From NCBI GenBank assembly GCA_963761985.1, contig CAVXIT010000007.1, forward strand, positions 62,001 through 126,000: a stretch of DNA of 64,000 bases. Direction: 5' to 3'. The notes under the pieces were generated by a model that saw nothing but the letters and a program-made list of their open reading frames with translations, made no database searches and was not told the origin of the DNA. Shown piece after piece: positions 40,559-49,098 of this stretch. Within the stretch, counting starts at the first letter, position 1. Every line of letters begins with the position of its first letter. The position numbers and the translations under genes were made by a program. The stretch is from JACCTH01 sp963761985 (lineage in GTDB: Bacteria; Actinomycetota; Acidimicrobiia; Spongiisociales; ZC4RG35).

Positions 40559-43153
40559 ATGTCCATTTTTTCCAAGCTGCTTAAGGCTGGTGAAGGCAAG
40601 ACCCTGCGCGAATTCGAGCGCCTCGTCGTCGAGGTCAATGCCCTGGAACCGGCCGTCTCAGCGCTGGATGACGCTCAACTAGCCAACCAGACCGTCGAGT
40701 TCCGGCGCCGGCTCGACGCCGGAGAGCCGCTCGATGACCTGGCCGTCGAGGCCTTCGCCACGGTCCGGGAGGCTGCTCAACGAGTCATCGGGGAGCGTCA
40801 CTTCGACGTGCAGGTGATCGGCGCTTTGGCACTCCATCGGGGGATGGTGGCCGAGATGAAGACCGGCGAGGGCAAAACCCTGGTTTCGTCGATGCCCGCC
40901 TATCTCAACGCCCTCCCCGGCACCGGCGTGCACATCGTCACCGTGAACGACTACTTGGCCTCCCGCGACGCCGACTGGATGGGCGCCATCCATCGTTTCT
41001 TGGGGCTCAACGTCGGGCTCATCCAAACCGGTATGGAACCCGCGAAGCGAAGTCCGGCCTACGCCGCCGACATCACCTATGGAACCAACAACGAGTTCGG
41101 GTTCGACTATCTCCGCGACAACATGGCGATGCGGGCGGGCGACCGTGTCCAGCGCGGCCACATTTATGCGATCGTCGATGAGGTCGACTCGATCCTGATC
41201 GACGAAGCCCGCACCCCGTTGATCATTAGCGGCCGGCTGTCGGATGCGGCCAAGTGGTATCGAGATTTCGCTCGAATTGCCAACCGATTGCGACGCGATG
41301 AGCACTACGAAGTCGATGAAGCCAAGCGACAGGTAATGACCACCGAGGAAGGCGTCGGATTCGTCGAAGAGATTCTCGGAGTCGAAAACCTCTATGACCA
41401 CGCTGCGGTCGACTTCGTCCACCATCTCGAGTCATCGCTGCGAGCCAAGGAGCTCTACCAGCGGGACGTGGAATATCTCGTTGACCAGGGCGAAGTCAAG
41501 ATCGTTGACGAATTCACCGGACGCGTACTCGAAGGTCGTCGTTATTCAGAAGGGCTTCACCAGGCCATCGAGGCGAAAGAAGGGGTGAAGATCAAAGAAG
41601 AGAATCAGACCCTCGCCACGATCACTCTGCAGAACTACTTCCGGCTCTACCAGAAGCTGGCCGGGATGACCGGAACCGCCGAAACCGAAGCGGCCGAGCT
41701 AGCGCAGATTTATGGGCTCGAAGTGCTGGTCATCCCGCCCAACCGGACGGTGGCGCGAGCCGACCAACCCGACCTGGTCTTCAAGTCAGAGGATGCCAAG
41801 TTCCAAGCAGTCATCGACGACGTCGTTGCCCGACACGAGGCGCTACAGCCGATCCTGCTCGGCACCGTTTCCATCGAAAAGTCCGAGCGCCTGTCGAAGA
41901 TGCTGCACAAACGAGGAGTCGAGCACGAAGTTCTCAACGCCAAGAATCACGCACGTGAAGCTGAGATCATCGCTCAAGCTGGACGCCCGGGCGCGGTGAC
42001 CGTGGCCACCAACATGGCTGGTCGGGGAGTCGACATCAGGCTGGGCGGGAATCCGGAAGGTCTGGCGCGCCTCGAGCTGAAGCGCCAACAGGTGCCTGAG
42101 GAGGAGTTCGAGGCCAAGCTGGCCGAAACCACCGCTCGTTTTGCCGCCGAGATCGCTCCGATCAAAGAAAAGGTCATCGAAAGCGGTGGGCTTTACGTCG
42201 TGGGGACCGAGCGCCACGAGTCGCGCCGGATCGACAATCAGCTGCGTGGTCGCTCCGGCCGCCAGGGCGACCCCGGCGAATCCCGGTTCTACCTCTCGCT
42301 CGGAGACGACCTGATGCGCCGCTTCTCCGGTGATCGAGTCTCGTCGCTGATGGATCGGATGAAGATTCCCGACGACGTACCCATCGAGGCCGGCATGGTG
42401 ACCAAGGCCATTGAACGCGCCCAGAAGACGGTTGAGGCACAGAACTTCGAGCTCCGTAAGAACGTCCTCAAATTCGACGAGGTGATGAACAAGCAGAGGG
42501 AAGTCATCTACGACTGGCGCGTGGATTTGCTCGAGGAGACAGGTGAGGACCTGGTCGGGGAATGGATCGAAGTCGTGGTGGCCGACACCGTGGAGACCGT
42601 CTTTCCGCCCGAGCTCGCTCCCTCCGAATGGGATTGGGAGCTGCTCAACAAGGAGCTAACGCAGATCTATCCGTCGACGCTCAAAGAGGCGGGACCGGGA
42701 GGATCGTCGCTCGAGGATGTCATCGACGCCGCCGTCGAAGAGGCGAACGCCGCGTATGAAGCGAAGAGCAAGGAATTGGGACTCGAGAACATGCGACAGG
42801 TCGAGCGCCAGGTGATCCTGTCGGTGATCGACAACAAGTGGCGCGAGCATCTATCCGAGATGGACTACCTGCGAGCTGGAATCGGCCTCCGCGCCATGGG
42901 CCAACGCGATCCGCTGGTCGAATATCAGCGCGAGGGCTACACGATGTTCAGCGAACTGGTCGAATCGGTGAAGCGTGACACCGTTCGCTATTTGTTCCAC
43001 GTCCAATTGGCGGAGCCCGCCGCCCCGGCTGCTCCGAAAGTGGTCAACGATGATCAGTCAAAGTCGACTCGAAGCAGCGGCGCCGTAGGCCGCAACGATC
43101 CGTGCCCATGTGGGAGCGGCAAGAAGTACAAGCGCTGCCACGGTGCGGCGTAA
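40559..43153 (+). CDS. secA: Preprotein translocase ATPase subunit SecA
   Basis: 864 aa, full length. Walker A MKTGEGKTLVSSMPAY (about 99-114), DEAD-type motif VDEVDSILIDEARTPL (about 206-221), GTAETEAAEL, TNMAGRGVDIRLGGNPEGLA (about 483-502), GTERHESRRIDNQLRGRSGR (about 549-568). The C-terminal zinc site CPCGSGKKYKRCHG for SecB/ribosome contact is present. It drives Sec-dependent export. No frameshift in 2.6 kb, in contrast to several neighbours. prfB follows after 21 bp. Confidence 0.97.
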   Translation: MSIFSKLLKAGEGKTLREFERLVVEVNALEPAVSALDDAQLANQTVEFRRRLDAGEPLDDLAVEAFATVREAAQRVIGERHFDVQVIGALALHRGMVAEMKTGEGKTLVSSMPAYLNALPGTGVHIVTVNDYLASRDADWMGAIHRFLGLNVGLIQTGMEPAKRSPAYAADITYGTNNEFGFDYLRDNMAMRAGDRVQRGHIYAIVDEVDSILIDEARTPLIISGRLSDAAKWYRDFARIANRLRRDEHYEVDEAKRQVMTTEEGVGFVEEILGVENLYDHAAVDFVHHLESSLRAKELYQRDVEYLVDQGEVKIVDEFTGRVLEGRRYSEGLHQAIEAKEGVKIKEENQTLATITLQNYFRLYQKLAGMTGTAETEAAELAQIYGLEVLVIPPNRTVARADQPDLVFKSEDAKFQAVIDDVVARHEALQPILLGTVSIEKSERLSKMLHKRGVEHEVLNAKNHAREAEIIAQAGRPGAVTVATNMAGRGVDIRLGGNPEGLARLELKRQQVPEEEFEAKLAETTARFAAEIAPIKEKVIESGGLYVVGTERHESRRIDNQLRGRSGRQGDPGESRFYLSLGDDLMRRFSGDRVSSLMDRMKIPDDVPIEAGMVTKAIERAQKTVEAQNFELRKNVLKFDEVMNKQREVIYDWRVDLLEETGEDLVGEWIEVVVADTVETVFPPELAPSEWDWELLNKELTQIYPSTLKEAGPGGSSLEDVIDAAVEEANAAYEAKSKELGLENMRQVERQVILSVIDNKWREHLSEMDYLRAGIGLRAMGQRDPLVEYQREGYTMFSELVESVKRDTVRYLFHVQLAEPAAPAAPKVVNDDQSKSTRSSGAVGRNDPCPCGSGKKYKRCHGAA

Positions 43154-43174
43154 CCACGTGCTACAAGTTCGCTC

Positions 43175-44312
43175 ATGACCGTAGAGACGACTGAACCGCA
43201 CGCTTTGATCGCCGACATCCGCAACCGCCTGGCTGAGGCCCGGAGGTTTCTTTGACCTTGACCGCAAAGCCACCGAGCTCGCCGAGTTAAAGGAGCAGGC
43301 GGCCGATCCCGGCCTTTGGAACGACCCCGACCAAGGGCGCCAGGTCACCCAGCGCCTGGCGGCGTTGGAGCGGACCATCGACAGTGTCGCCAAGCTCGAG
43401 CGAACTCTGGATGATTCGGAGGTCCTGCTCGAACTCTCCGAAGAGGCCGCCGATCCTTCCGTGCGGGCGGAGGTTGTAACCGAGCTAGCTGCTCTCTATC
43501 GCAGCCTGGCCGGTCTGGAACGCGAGTCGCTCTACTTCGACGAATACGACGATCACAACGCCATCCTCTCGGTCCACGCCGGCGCCGGCGGCGTTGATGC
43601 GCAGGATTGGGCGGAGATCCTGGTCCGCATGTACCAGCGCTTTCTTGAGGAGAACCGGTTCTCGGTAATCGTCGAGGAGATCAGTGAAGGGGAGGAGGCG
43701 GGCGTGAAGTCGGTGACCATGACCGTGCGGGGGGAACACGCTTATGGCACGCTCGAGTCCGAAAGGGGGACGCACCGCTTGGTGCGGATCAGTCCTTTCG
43801 ATTCGAACTCCCGGAGGCACACCTCCTTTGCCGGTGTCGATGTGGTGCCCGAACTAGCCGACGAGGAGGGGATGGAGATCGATCCCGATGATCTGCGCAT
43901 CGATACCTATCGGTCACAGGGAGCAGGCGGTCAGCATGTGAACAAGACCGACTCCGCCGTGCGGATCACCCACCTCCCCACGGGGATCGTGGTTCAGTGC
44001 CAGAACGAGCGGAGCCAATTGCAAAACCGGACCCGGGCCATGGCGATTCTGAAAGCGCGCCTCCATGAACTCGCGCGTCAGCAACGGATCTCGCAAATCG
44101 ATGAGATTCGCGGTGAGCAAGGAGCAGCAGCGTGGGGACAGCAGATTCGCAGCTATGTCATGCAGCCCTATCAAATGGTCAAAGACCTCCGCACCGATGT
44201 CGAAGTCGGCAACATCTCGGGCGTGCTCGACGGCGATCTCGATGAATTCATCGACGGCTACCTCCGCTGGCGCCGCCTTCAACACGAGGAATTGCGAACC
44301 CAGGGTTCGTAG
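43175..44312 (+). CDS. prfB: Peptide chain release factor 2 (programmed +1 frameshift)
   Basis: The ATG at 43175 opens 26 codons ending CTT, then TGA at 43253-43255. Skipping one base continues GAC CTT GAC for 352 more codons, total about 378 aa. Motifs in the main part: RISPFDSNSRRHTSF with the SPF anticodon-like tripeptide for UGA/UAA, and RSQGAGGQHVNKTDSAVRIT with the GGQ peptidyl-transferase motif. RF2 ends translation at UGA and UAA. Autoregulation: low RF2 stalls at the in-frame UGA and favours the +1 shift. Upstream of ftsEX as in most actinobacteria. Confidence 0.95.
43241..43255 (+). promoter_or_regulatory. RF2 programmed frameshift site
   Basis: CGGAGGTTTCTTTGA: a Shine-Dalgarno-like GGAGG precedes the slippery codon CTT (43250-43252) and the in-frame TGA (43253-43255), followed by C. 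This is the classic CUU-UGA-C arrangement of bacterial prfB genes, with the SD-like element at close spacing. Confidence 0.9.
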
Positions 44313-44422
44313 GTGCGTTGGACGCCTCTAACGGCCCACAGAACGAGCGGAAGTTCGGTTTCGCACTCTGAGACGGTTACCCTGAACCGGCCATTCCGGG
44401 CATTCACGATGGGTCAGGACCA

Positions 44423-45139
44423 ATGATTCGGCTGCGTGACGTCACCAAGGTTTATGAGGGCGGAGTTGTGGCCGTCCGTGACATCAATCTCGACATTCAA
44501 AAAGGCGCTTTCGTCTTCCTGGTCGGCCCTTCGGGGTCGGGCAAGTCGACGCTGATCCGGCTTTTGCTCCGCCAGGACACGGTGACCCGGGGCACGATCT
44601 GGGTCGCGGGCAAAGACATCACCCAGTTGCCCGCCTGGAAGGTGCCTTTCCTCCGTCGATCAGTTGGCACTGTCTTCCAGGACTTCAAGCTCCTGCCCAA
44701 TAAGACGGTGAGTGAGAACGTCGCCTTCGCTCTCGAAGTCCTCGGCAAGCCCCGAGCGGTGATCGGTCCACAGGTCCAGCAAGTGCTCGAACTGGTCGGG
44801 CTCAAGGACAAGGCCGATCGCTATCCCCGCCAGTTGTCCGGTGGCGAACAGCAGCGGGTCTCGATTGCTCGCGCTTTCGTCAACCGGCCACCGATCCTCC
44901 TCTGCGATGAGCCCACCGGCAACCTCGACCCGGCGACCTCGGTGGGAATCATGCGTTTGCTCGACCGGATCAATCGCTCGGGGACGACGGTCGCGATGGC
45001 GACTCACGACCACGCCATCGTCGATGCCATGCAGCGACGGGTGGTGCAGCTGGAGAACGGACGGATCATCCGCGACGAGCAGGCCGGGCGCTACGAAGAG
45101 CAGGTCGCCGAAGTCAGCGACGGGAGTGTCGCCCCGTGA
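44423..45139 (+). CDS. ftsE: Cell division ATP-binding protein FtsE
   Basis: 238 aa. Walker A FLVGPSGSGKSTLIRLLL (about 33-50), Q-loop FQDFKLLP (about 87-94), signature LSGGEQQRVSIARAF (about 138-152), Walker B PPILLCDEPTGNLDP (about 155-169) and switch His in MATHDH. FtsE powers the FtsX membrane protein to activate peptidoglycan hydrolases at the septum. Overlaps ftsX by GTGA. The order prfB-ftsE-ftsX-hydrolase-smpB-ssrA is the conserved actinobacterial block. Confidence 0.95.
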   Translation: MIRLRDVTKVYEGGVVAVRDINLDIQKGAFVFLVGPSGSGKSTLIRLLLRQDTVTRGTIWVAGKDITQLPAWKVPFLRRSVGTVFQDFKLLPNKTVSENVAFALEVLGKPRAVIGPQVQQVLELVGLKDKADRYPRQLSGGEQQRVSIARAFVNRPPILLCDEPTGNLDPATSVGIMRLLDRINRSGTTVAMATHDHAIVDAMQRRVVQLENGRIIRDEQAGRYEEQVAEVSDGSVAP

Positions 45140-46077
45140 ATCGTTTCGGCTTCCTGGCGCGCGAGGCTTTCATCAACCTGCGTCGCAACCTTTTGGTGGT
45201 GATGGGAGCGGTGCTGGCGGTGTTCATCTCCCTGGCCCTTGCCTTCGGAGCCCTGGTCATCAACCAGATGCTGCGGATCAACACCCTCGCCTGGCAAGAC
45301 GGAGTGCACATCATCGCCTTCCTTCATGACGAAGGTCTGCCCGGGATTCCCACCGGCGCCCATGACGCCCTTGTGGCCGAGGTTGCGAGTTGGGAGGAAG
45401 TCCTCAACGTCAGCTATACCGACAAGGCCGAGGCTTATGTCGAGTTCCAGCAGATTTTCGCCGACCGTCCCGAGTATTTGGAGAATGTCGATCCGACTGT
45501 GTTGCCGGCGTCGGTGAGGATCGAATTAACGGATCTTGAGCTCTATCGAGATGTCCAGTTCCGGCTGGCGAGCGAAAGCCAATTGATTTTTCGGGTCGCA
45601 ACCTTCGGCGAGCAGATCGAACAACTCTCTTCACTTTCGACCGTACTCAATCTGCTCGGACTGGGTCTCGCCCTTGTGCTCGGCGTCTCGGCGGTGATCC
45701 TTATCGCCAACACGATCCGCATGGCCATCTACGCCCGACGCGACGAGGTGGCGATCATGAAATTGGTTGGCGCCTCCAACTGGTTTGTCCGCGTCCCCTT
45801 CATCCTCGAAGGCATGATCGAAGGGCTCATCGGGGCGGGCCTGGCGGTGGCCGCGGTTTGGGTGGCCTTCCGCAATCTTCGGTCCCTGGGTGACTCGATC
45901 GAGATCGTCTCGTTTGCGGTGCCCGACCGGTTCTTCCTCACCTGGTCAATTGTGATTCTTCTCTTTGGAGCGGCAGCAGGAGTGCTGGGCAGCGTGCTGG
46001 GGCTCAGCCGATACCTGAAAGACGACGAGGGGAGCCGGCCGGTCGCGGTCGGTGCGCGGGTCTTAGAGCCGCTGTGA
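45136..46077 (+). CDS. ftsX: Cell division protein FtsX
   Basis: 313 aa. Four membrane segments: about 20-45, then after an extracellular domain of about 125 residues, three more at about 175-200, 230-252 and 272-295. FLAREAFINLRRN at the N-terminus and MAIYARRDEVAIMKLVGASN (about 196-215) are typical of FtsX/ABC3 permeases. The extracellular domain binds and activates a peptidoglycan hydrolase, very likely the coupled M23 protein encoded next. GTG start inside the ftsE stop. Confidence 0.93.
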   Translation: MNRFGFLAREAFINLRRNLLVVMGAVLAVFISLALAFGALVINQMLRINTLAWQDGVHIIAFLHDEGLPGIPTGAHDALVAEVASWEEVLNVSYTDKAEAYVEFQQIFADRPEYLENVDPTVLPASVRIELTDLELYRDVQFRLASESQLIFRVATFGEQIEQLSSLSTVLNLLGLGLALVLGVSAVILIANTIRMAIYARRDEVAIMKLVGASNWFVRVPFILEGMIEGLIGAGLAVAAVWVAFRNLRSLGDSIEIVSFAVPDRFFLTWSIVILLFGAAAGVLGSVLGLSRYLKDDEGSRPVAVGARVLEPL

Positions 46078-47270
46078 AGTCCGCACGGCTCGCCGTGCTT
46101 TTCGTCGCATTTGCCCTCTTCTTTGGGGCGGCTTCACCTGTGGTGGCGCAAGATCCGGCGGCCGAGCTTCGCGAGGTTCAGAACGAACTCAACCGGGTCG
46201 AGCAAGCGATCCGCGCCGCTCGCACCGAAGCCAGTTCAGTAGGCCAGCAGGTTGTCGCCGCCCAAGCCGCCATGGCTGCTGCACTCGACACCTACAACGC
46301 CGCCCAGGCCCGGGTCGAGGAACTGATTCGCGCGGTCCAACGGACAGCGGCGCAGGTGGTTTCCCTCAAGGGACAGGTGGCGACGCTCGAACGTCTCCTG
46401 GCTAAGACCGCAGTTGAGCTGTCGAACACCAAGGAACGACTCGAACAGGCCGCAGTCAACCTTTATATGACGGCTAGCGCCGTGCCCGGAGCCGACCTCT
46501 TTAGTCGTGCATCCGTCGCCGAGGCCGCTACGGCTCTGGCCTATTCGTCGGTGCTCTTCGATCAGGACACCGATGTCTTCACTGCGTTCGAGCTACTCCA
46601 GCGCGAAGAGGAAAGGCAACGCACACAGATCGTCGGGATGAAGACTCAAACCGAAGGCGAGCTGGCGCGCCTCGGCGAGGAGCGAGCGAATCTCGAGATT
46701 GAGCGCGACCTTGCCGCCGCCGCGCTGGCGGAAGCGCAAACGCAAGCCGCCAAGGTGCAGACGCTGCTCGACTCGATCCGCAACCAGATCGCCGCGGCGG
46801 AAGAACACAAGGACGGTCTCGAAGCCGATGCCGCGGCGCTTGAAGCTGAGATCGACCGACTCGCTACCAAAGAGGGAACTGCGCCCTCGGTCTTGTCGTG
46901 GCCGGTCAACGGCGCGGTGGGCTCGCCGTTCGGCTATCGGGTGCATCCCATTCTCGGAGTGAAAAGGCTTCATACCGGCGTCGACATCAACGCCGCGAGT
47001 GGCGCGCCGATCGTCGCGTCCGGTGCAGGCACCGTGATCCTCGCTCAGACTTATGGGGGTTACGGTCGTGCCGTCGTCATCGACCACGGCGGCGGCTTGA
47101 CGACTCTTTACGCCCATCAGTCGCAGATGGCGGTGTCGGTGGGGGAGGAGGTGAGCCGGGGCGAAGTTATTGGTTACGTCGGCTGCAGCGGAAGCTGCAC
47201 AGGGCCGCATCTCCATTTCGAGGTTCGGGTGAGTGGCGTTCCGGTCGATCCGCTTGGCTATCTCCGATGA
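46074..47270 (+). CDS. EnvC/RipC-like coiled-coil M23 peptidase
   Basis: 398 aa. Signal peptide to about residue 24 (ending VVAQ), two long coiled-coil stretches rich in Ala/Glu/Gln (about 27-130 and 175-270), and a C-terminal LytM/M23 domain: SPFGYRVHPILGVKRLHTGV (about 283-302), TLYAHQSQM, GYVGCSGSCTGPHLHFEVRV. The zinc ligands H(x3)D and HxH are all present, so it should be active, unlike degenerate EnvC. Coupled to ftsX by GTGA: the expected FtsEX-controlled wall hydrolase. Confidence 0.92.
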   Translation: MKSARLAVLFVAFALFFGAASPVVAQDPAAELREVQNELNRVEQAIRAARTEASSVGQQVVAAQAAMAAALDTYNAAQARVEELIRAVQRTAAQVVSLKGQVATLERLLAKTAVELSNTKERLEQAAVNLYMTASAVPGADLFSRASVAEAATALAYSSVLFDQDTDVFTAFELLQREEERQRTQIVGMKTQTEGELARLGEERANLEIERDLAAAALAEAQTQAAKVQTLLDSIRNQIAAAEEHKDGLEADAAALEAEIDRLATKEGTAPSVLSWPVNGAVGSPFGYRVHPILGVKRLHTGVDINAASGAPIVASGAGTVILAQTYGGYGRAVVIDHGGGLTTLYAHQSQMAVSVGEEVSRGEVIGYVGCSGSCTGPHLHFEVRVSGVPVDPLGYLR

Positions 47271-47732
47271 AGAACCCCGAAGGCGTCAAGGTCATCGCCT
47301 CCAACCGGCGGGCGCGCCACGACTACGAGATCCTCGATACTTTCGAAGCCGGCCTCGTCCTCATCGGCTCGGAGGTAAAGAGCTTGCGGGAGGGCCAAGG
47401 GCAACTCAAGGACAGCTTCGCCCATATCCGCGACGGCGAGATCTTTTTGGTCGGTTGCTACATCGCTCCCTACGTGTTCTCCACGCGCGGGCGGCCATGA
47501 ACCGGAGCGAACCCGGAAGCTTTTGATGCACCGTCGCCAGATCGATCGCCTTGCGTCCGAGCTGGCCGAAAAGGGGCTCACCCTGGTTCCGCTCCGGCTC
47601 TACTTCAAGGAGGGCAAGGCCAAGGTCGAGCTGGGGCTGGCACGGGGAAAGCGCACCATCGACAAGCGAGAGACTGTGAAGAAGCGGGAGCAGGAGCGAG
47701 AGATGGAGCGCGCTCTCCGGCGTCGGCCGTAG
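47267..47732 (+). CDS. smpB: SsrA-binding protein SmpB (one frameshift as sequenced)
   Basis: Start ATG overlaps the M23 stop (ATGA). First frame: VIASNRRARHDYEILDTFEA, GLVLIGSEVKSLREGQ, then CYIAPYVFSTRG to about 47490. The +1 frame continues GHEPERTRKLLMHRRQIDRL, LVPLRLYFKEGKAKVELGLA, RGKRTIDKRE and a basic C-terminal tail. Together about 154 aa, normal for SmpB, with every conserved block. One surplus base in GGGCGGCC near 47490 explains the break; loss of the partner of an intact ssrA gene 1 kb away would be odd. SmpB brings tmRNA to stalled ribosomes. Confidence 0.92.
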
Positions 47733-47742
47733 GTCTTGTCAG

Positions 47743-47756
47743 CGAACAGGTGTTCG
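47743..47756. promoter_or_regulatory. LexA/SOS box upstream of the radical SAM gene
   Basis: CGAACAGGTGTTCG, a perfect CGAAC-N4-GTTCG inverted repeat, with a following A to give 15 of the 16 positions of the mycobacterial consensus TCGAACN4GTTCGA. It lies 14 bp before the GTG start, where a repressor would block a promoter. Confidence 0.7.
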
Positions 47757-47770
47757 ACTAAGCTGCAGGA

Positions 47771-48683
47771 GTGGCGGAGTTTCGGTGGAGCCAGCTGGCC
47801 ACCTCGCAGGACGGTCTTTTCGAGCGATCACGCCGTGTCGTGGGTCGTGGCGAGTACAAAGGGCTGACCTTTCACGAGATCGAGGCTCGCTCGATCATCA
47901 GCAAAGCCCCTCCCTCGACCCCGTGGTTCGGCTACTCCATCAACGCCTACAGAGGATGCTCCCATGCTTGTGAATTACTGCTTCGCTCGGCCAACCCATG
48001 AGTACCTCGGGTTCAACATGGGCGAGGACTTCGAACGGCAGATTGTTGTCAAAACCAATGCGGTCGAGTTGTGTCGCGCAGAGACCGAGCCTGCGCGCTG
48101 GGCGGGTGATTCAATCGCAATGGGGACGAACACCGATCCGTATCAAGCAGCCGAAGGCAAGTACAAGCTCACGAAGGGGATCATCGAGGTGCTGGCCGAC
48201 CGTGGCAACGGCTTCTCGATCCTCACCAAGTCGCCCCTGGTCCTTCGGGATCTCGACCTGATTTCAGAGGCAGCCAGGACAGCGCAAGTCTCGGTCTCAT
48301 TCTCAGTGGCAACTCTCGACGAGGACGTCTGGCGTCGAACCGAGCCCGGTGCACCGCATCCTCGCAAACGACTCGACGCCCTCGCCAAGCTGCGGGAGGC
48401 GGGCGTCAGCGGAGGCATCATGGTGGCTCCGATTCTGCCCGGCATCTCTGACAGTCCAGAGCAGGTGGCCGCAGTGAAGAAAGCGGCGCGGGAGGCTGGC
48501 GCTGAGTGGGTCAACGACGTGAAACTGCACCTCCGCGGTGTTCGCCCACACTTCCTGAAATGGCTGGCCCAGGACAGTCCGAATCTGGTTGCCAATTATG
48601 AGGCCAGTTATCCAGAGCGGCGGCCACGGAGCCCACGAGCCGACGCAGCTTCCCCCGACCAACTTCGGCTCGGCTTCTTGTAA
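47771..48683 (+). CDS. Rv2578c-family radical SAM protein (one frameshift as sequenced)
   Basis: About 303 aa. From the GTG: KGLTFHEIEARSIISKAP, then FGYSINAYRGCSHAC in the first frame; the second frame resumes NYCFARPTHEYLGFNMGEDF. Removing one G (TGTGAAT to TGTAAT, near 47972) restores CSHACNYC, the CxxxCxxC that holds the 4Fe-4S cluster. Further blocks: IAMGTNTDPYQAAEGKYKLT, GFSILTKSPLVLRDLDLI, PHPRKRLDALAKLREAGV, MVAPILPGISD. The family is near spore photoproduct lyase (DNA repair), though its activity is not established. A LexA box precedes it, supporting a DNA-damage role. Ends 4 bp before the tmRNA 3' end on the other strand. Confidence 0.85.
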
Positions 48684-48687
48684 ATCG

Positions 48688-49038
48688 TGGAGGCGGCGGG
48701 AATCGAACCCGCGTCCCATGAGTCGTCAGCGCCGGCATCTCCGAGCGCAGCCGTCGGCGAGCTTGTCGGCAAGAAGGACCCCAACGGCGGGCTTCCCACT
48801 CGCTTATCCGGAGTTGATCTTTGCCCTCCGGTCCCGGATCCCGGAGGACGCATCCTGCATTGCGACGCCCGATTCCGGCGAGGCAGGCGCCCCCCGGGCG
48901 GACGGGCTGCGTTATTTAGGCAGCCAGTGCGAAGTTGTCTTCGGCACTTGTGTTTGTTTCCGGCTCTTTAACGAGGTTCCGGAGACCTCGGCTCGCTTCC
49001 GACGCATCAACACTCATGGTCGAAACCATTTCGCCCCC
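48688..49038 (-). ncRNA. ssrA: Transfer-messenger RNA (tmRNA)
   Basis: On the minus strand the 5' end GGGGGCGAAATGGTTTCGAC (from 49038) and the 3' end GGGTTCGATTCCCGCCGCCT (ending at 48688 after CCA-less discriminator A) form the tRNA-like domain; GGGGGCG pairs with CGCCTCC as acceptor stem with one G-U pair. CCA is not encoded. The tag frame ends ...SAEDNFALAA with stop TAA at 48918-48916; upstream codons read ETNT. The resume codon is uncertain (GAG or GAA). 351 nt, normal length. It frees stalled ribosomes together with SmpB. Confidence 0.95.
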
Positions 49039-49051
49039 ATGGGTTGATCCA

Positions 49052-49057
49052 ATTCTA
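49052..49057 (-). promoter_or_regulatory. Possible -10 box of ssrA
   Basis: TAGAAT on the minus strand, 13 nt before the mature tmRNA 5' G, leaving a short leader for RNase P. No clear -35 box. Confidence 0.3.
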
Positions 49058-49098
49058 CGGGTATTCAGAGAATCCGTGTTCGCCTATCTTCTGCGGAA

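Noticed and set aside
43175..43255. prfB counted as another sequencing frameshift
   Set aside because: The CTT-TGA-C site with an upstream GGAGG is the known programmed frameshift of RF2.
48589..49047. Forward frame of 152 codons
   Set aside because: It lies over the tmRNA gene on the other strand and the radical SAM 3' end; no coding evidence.
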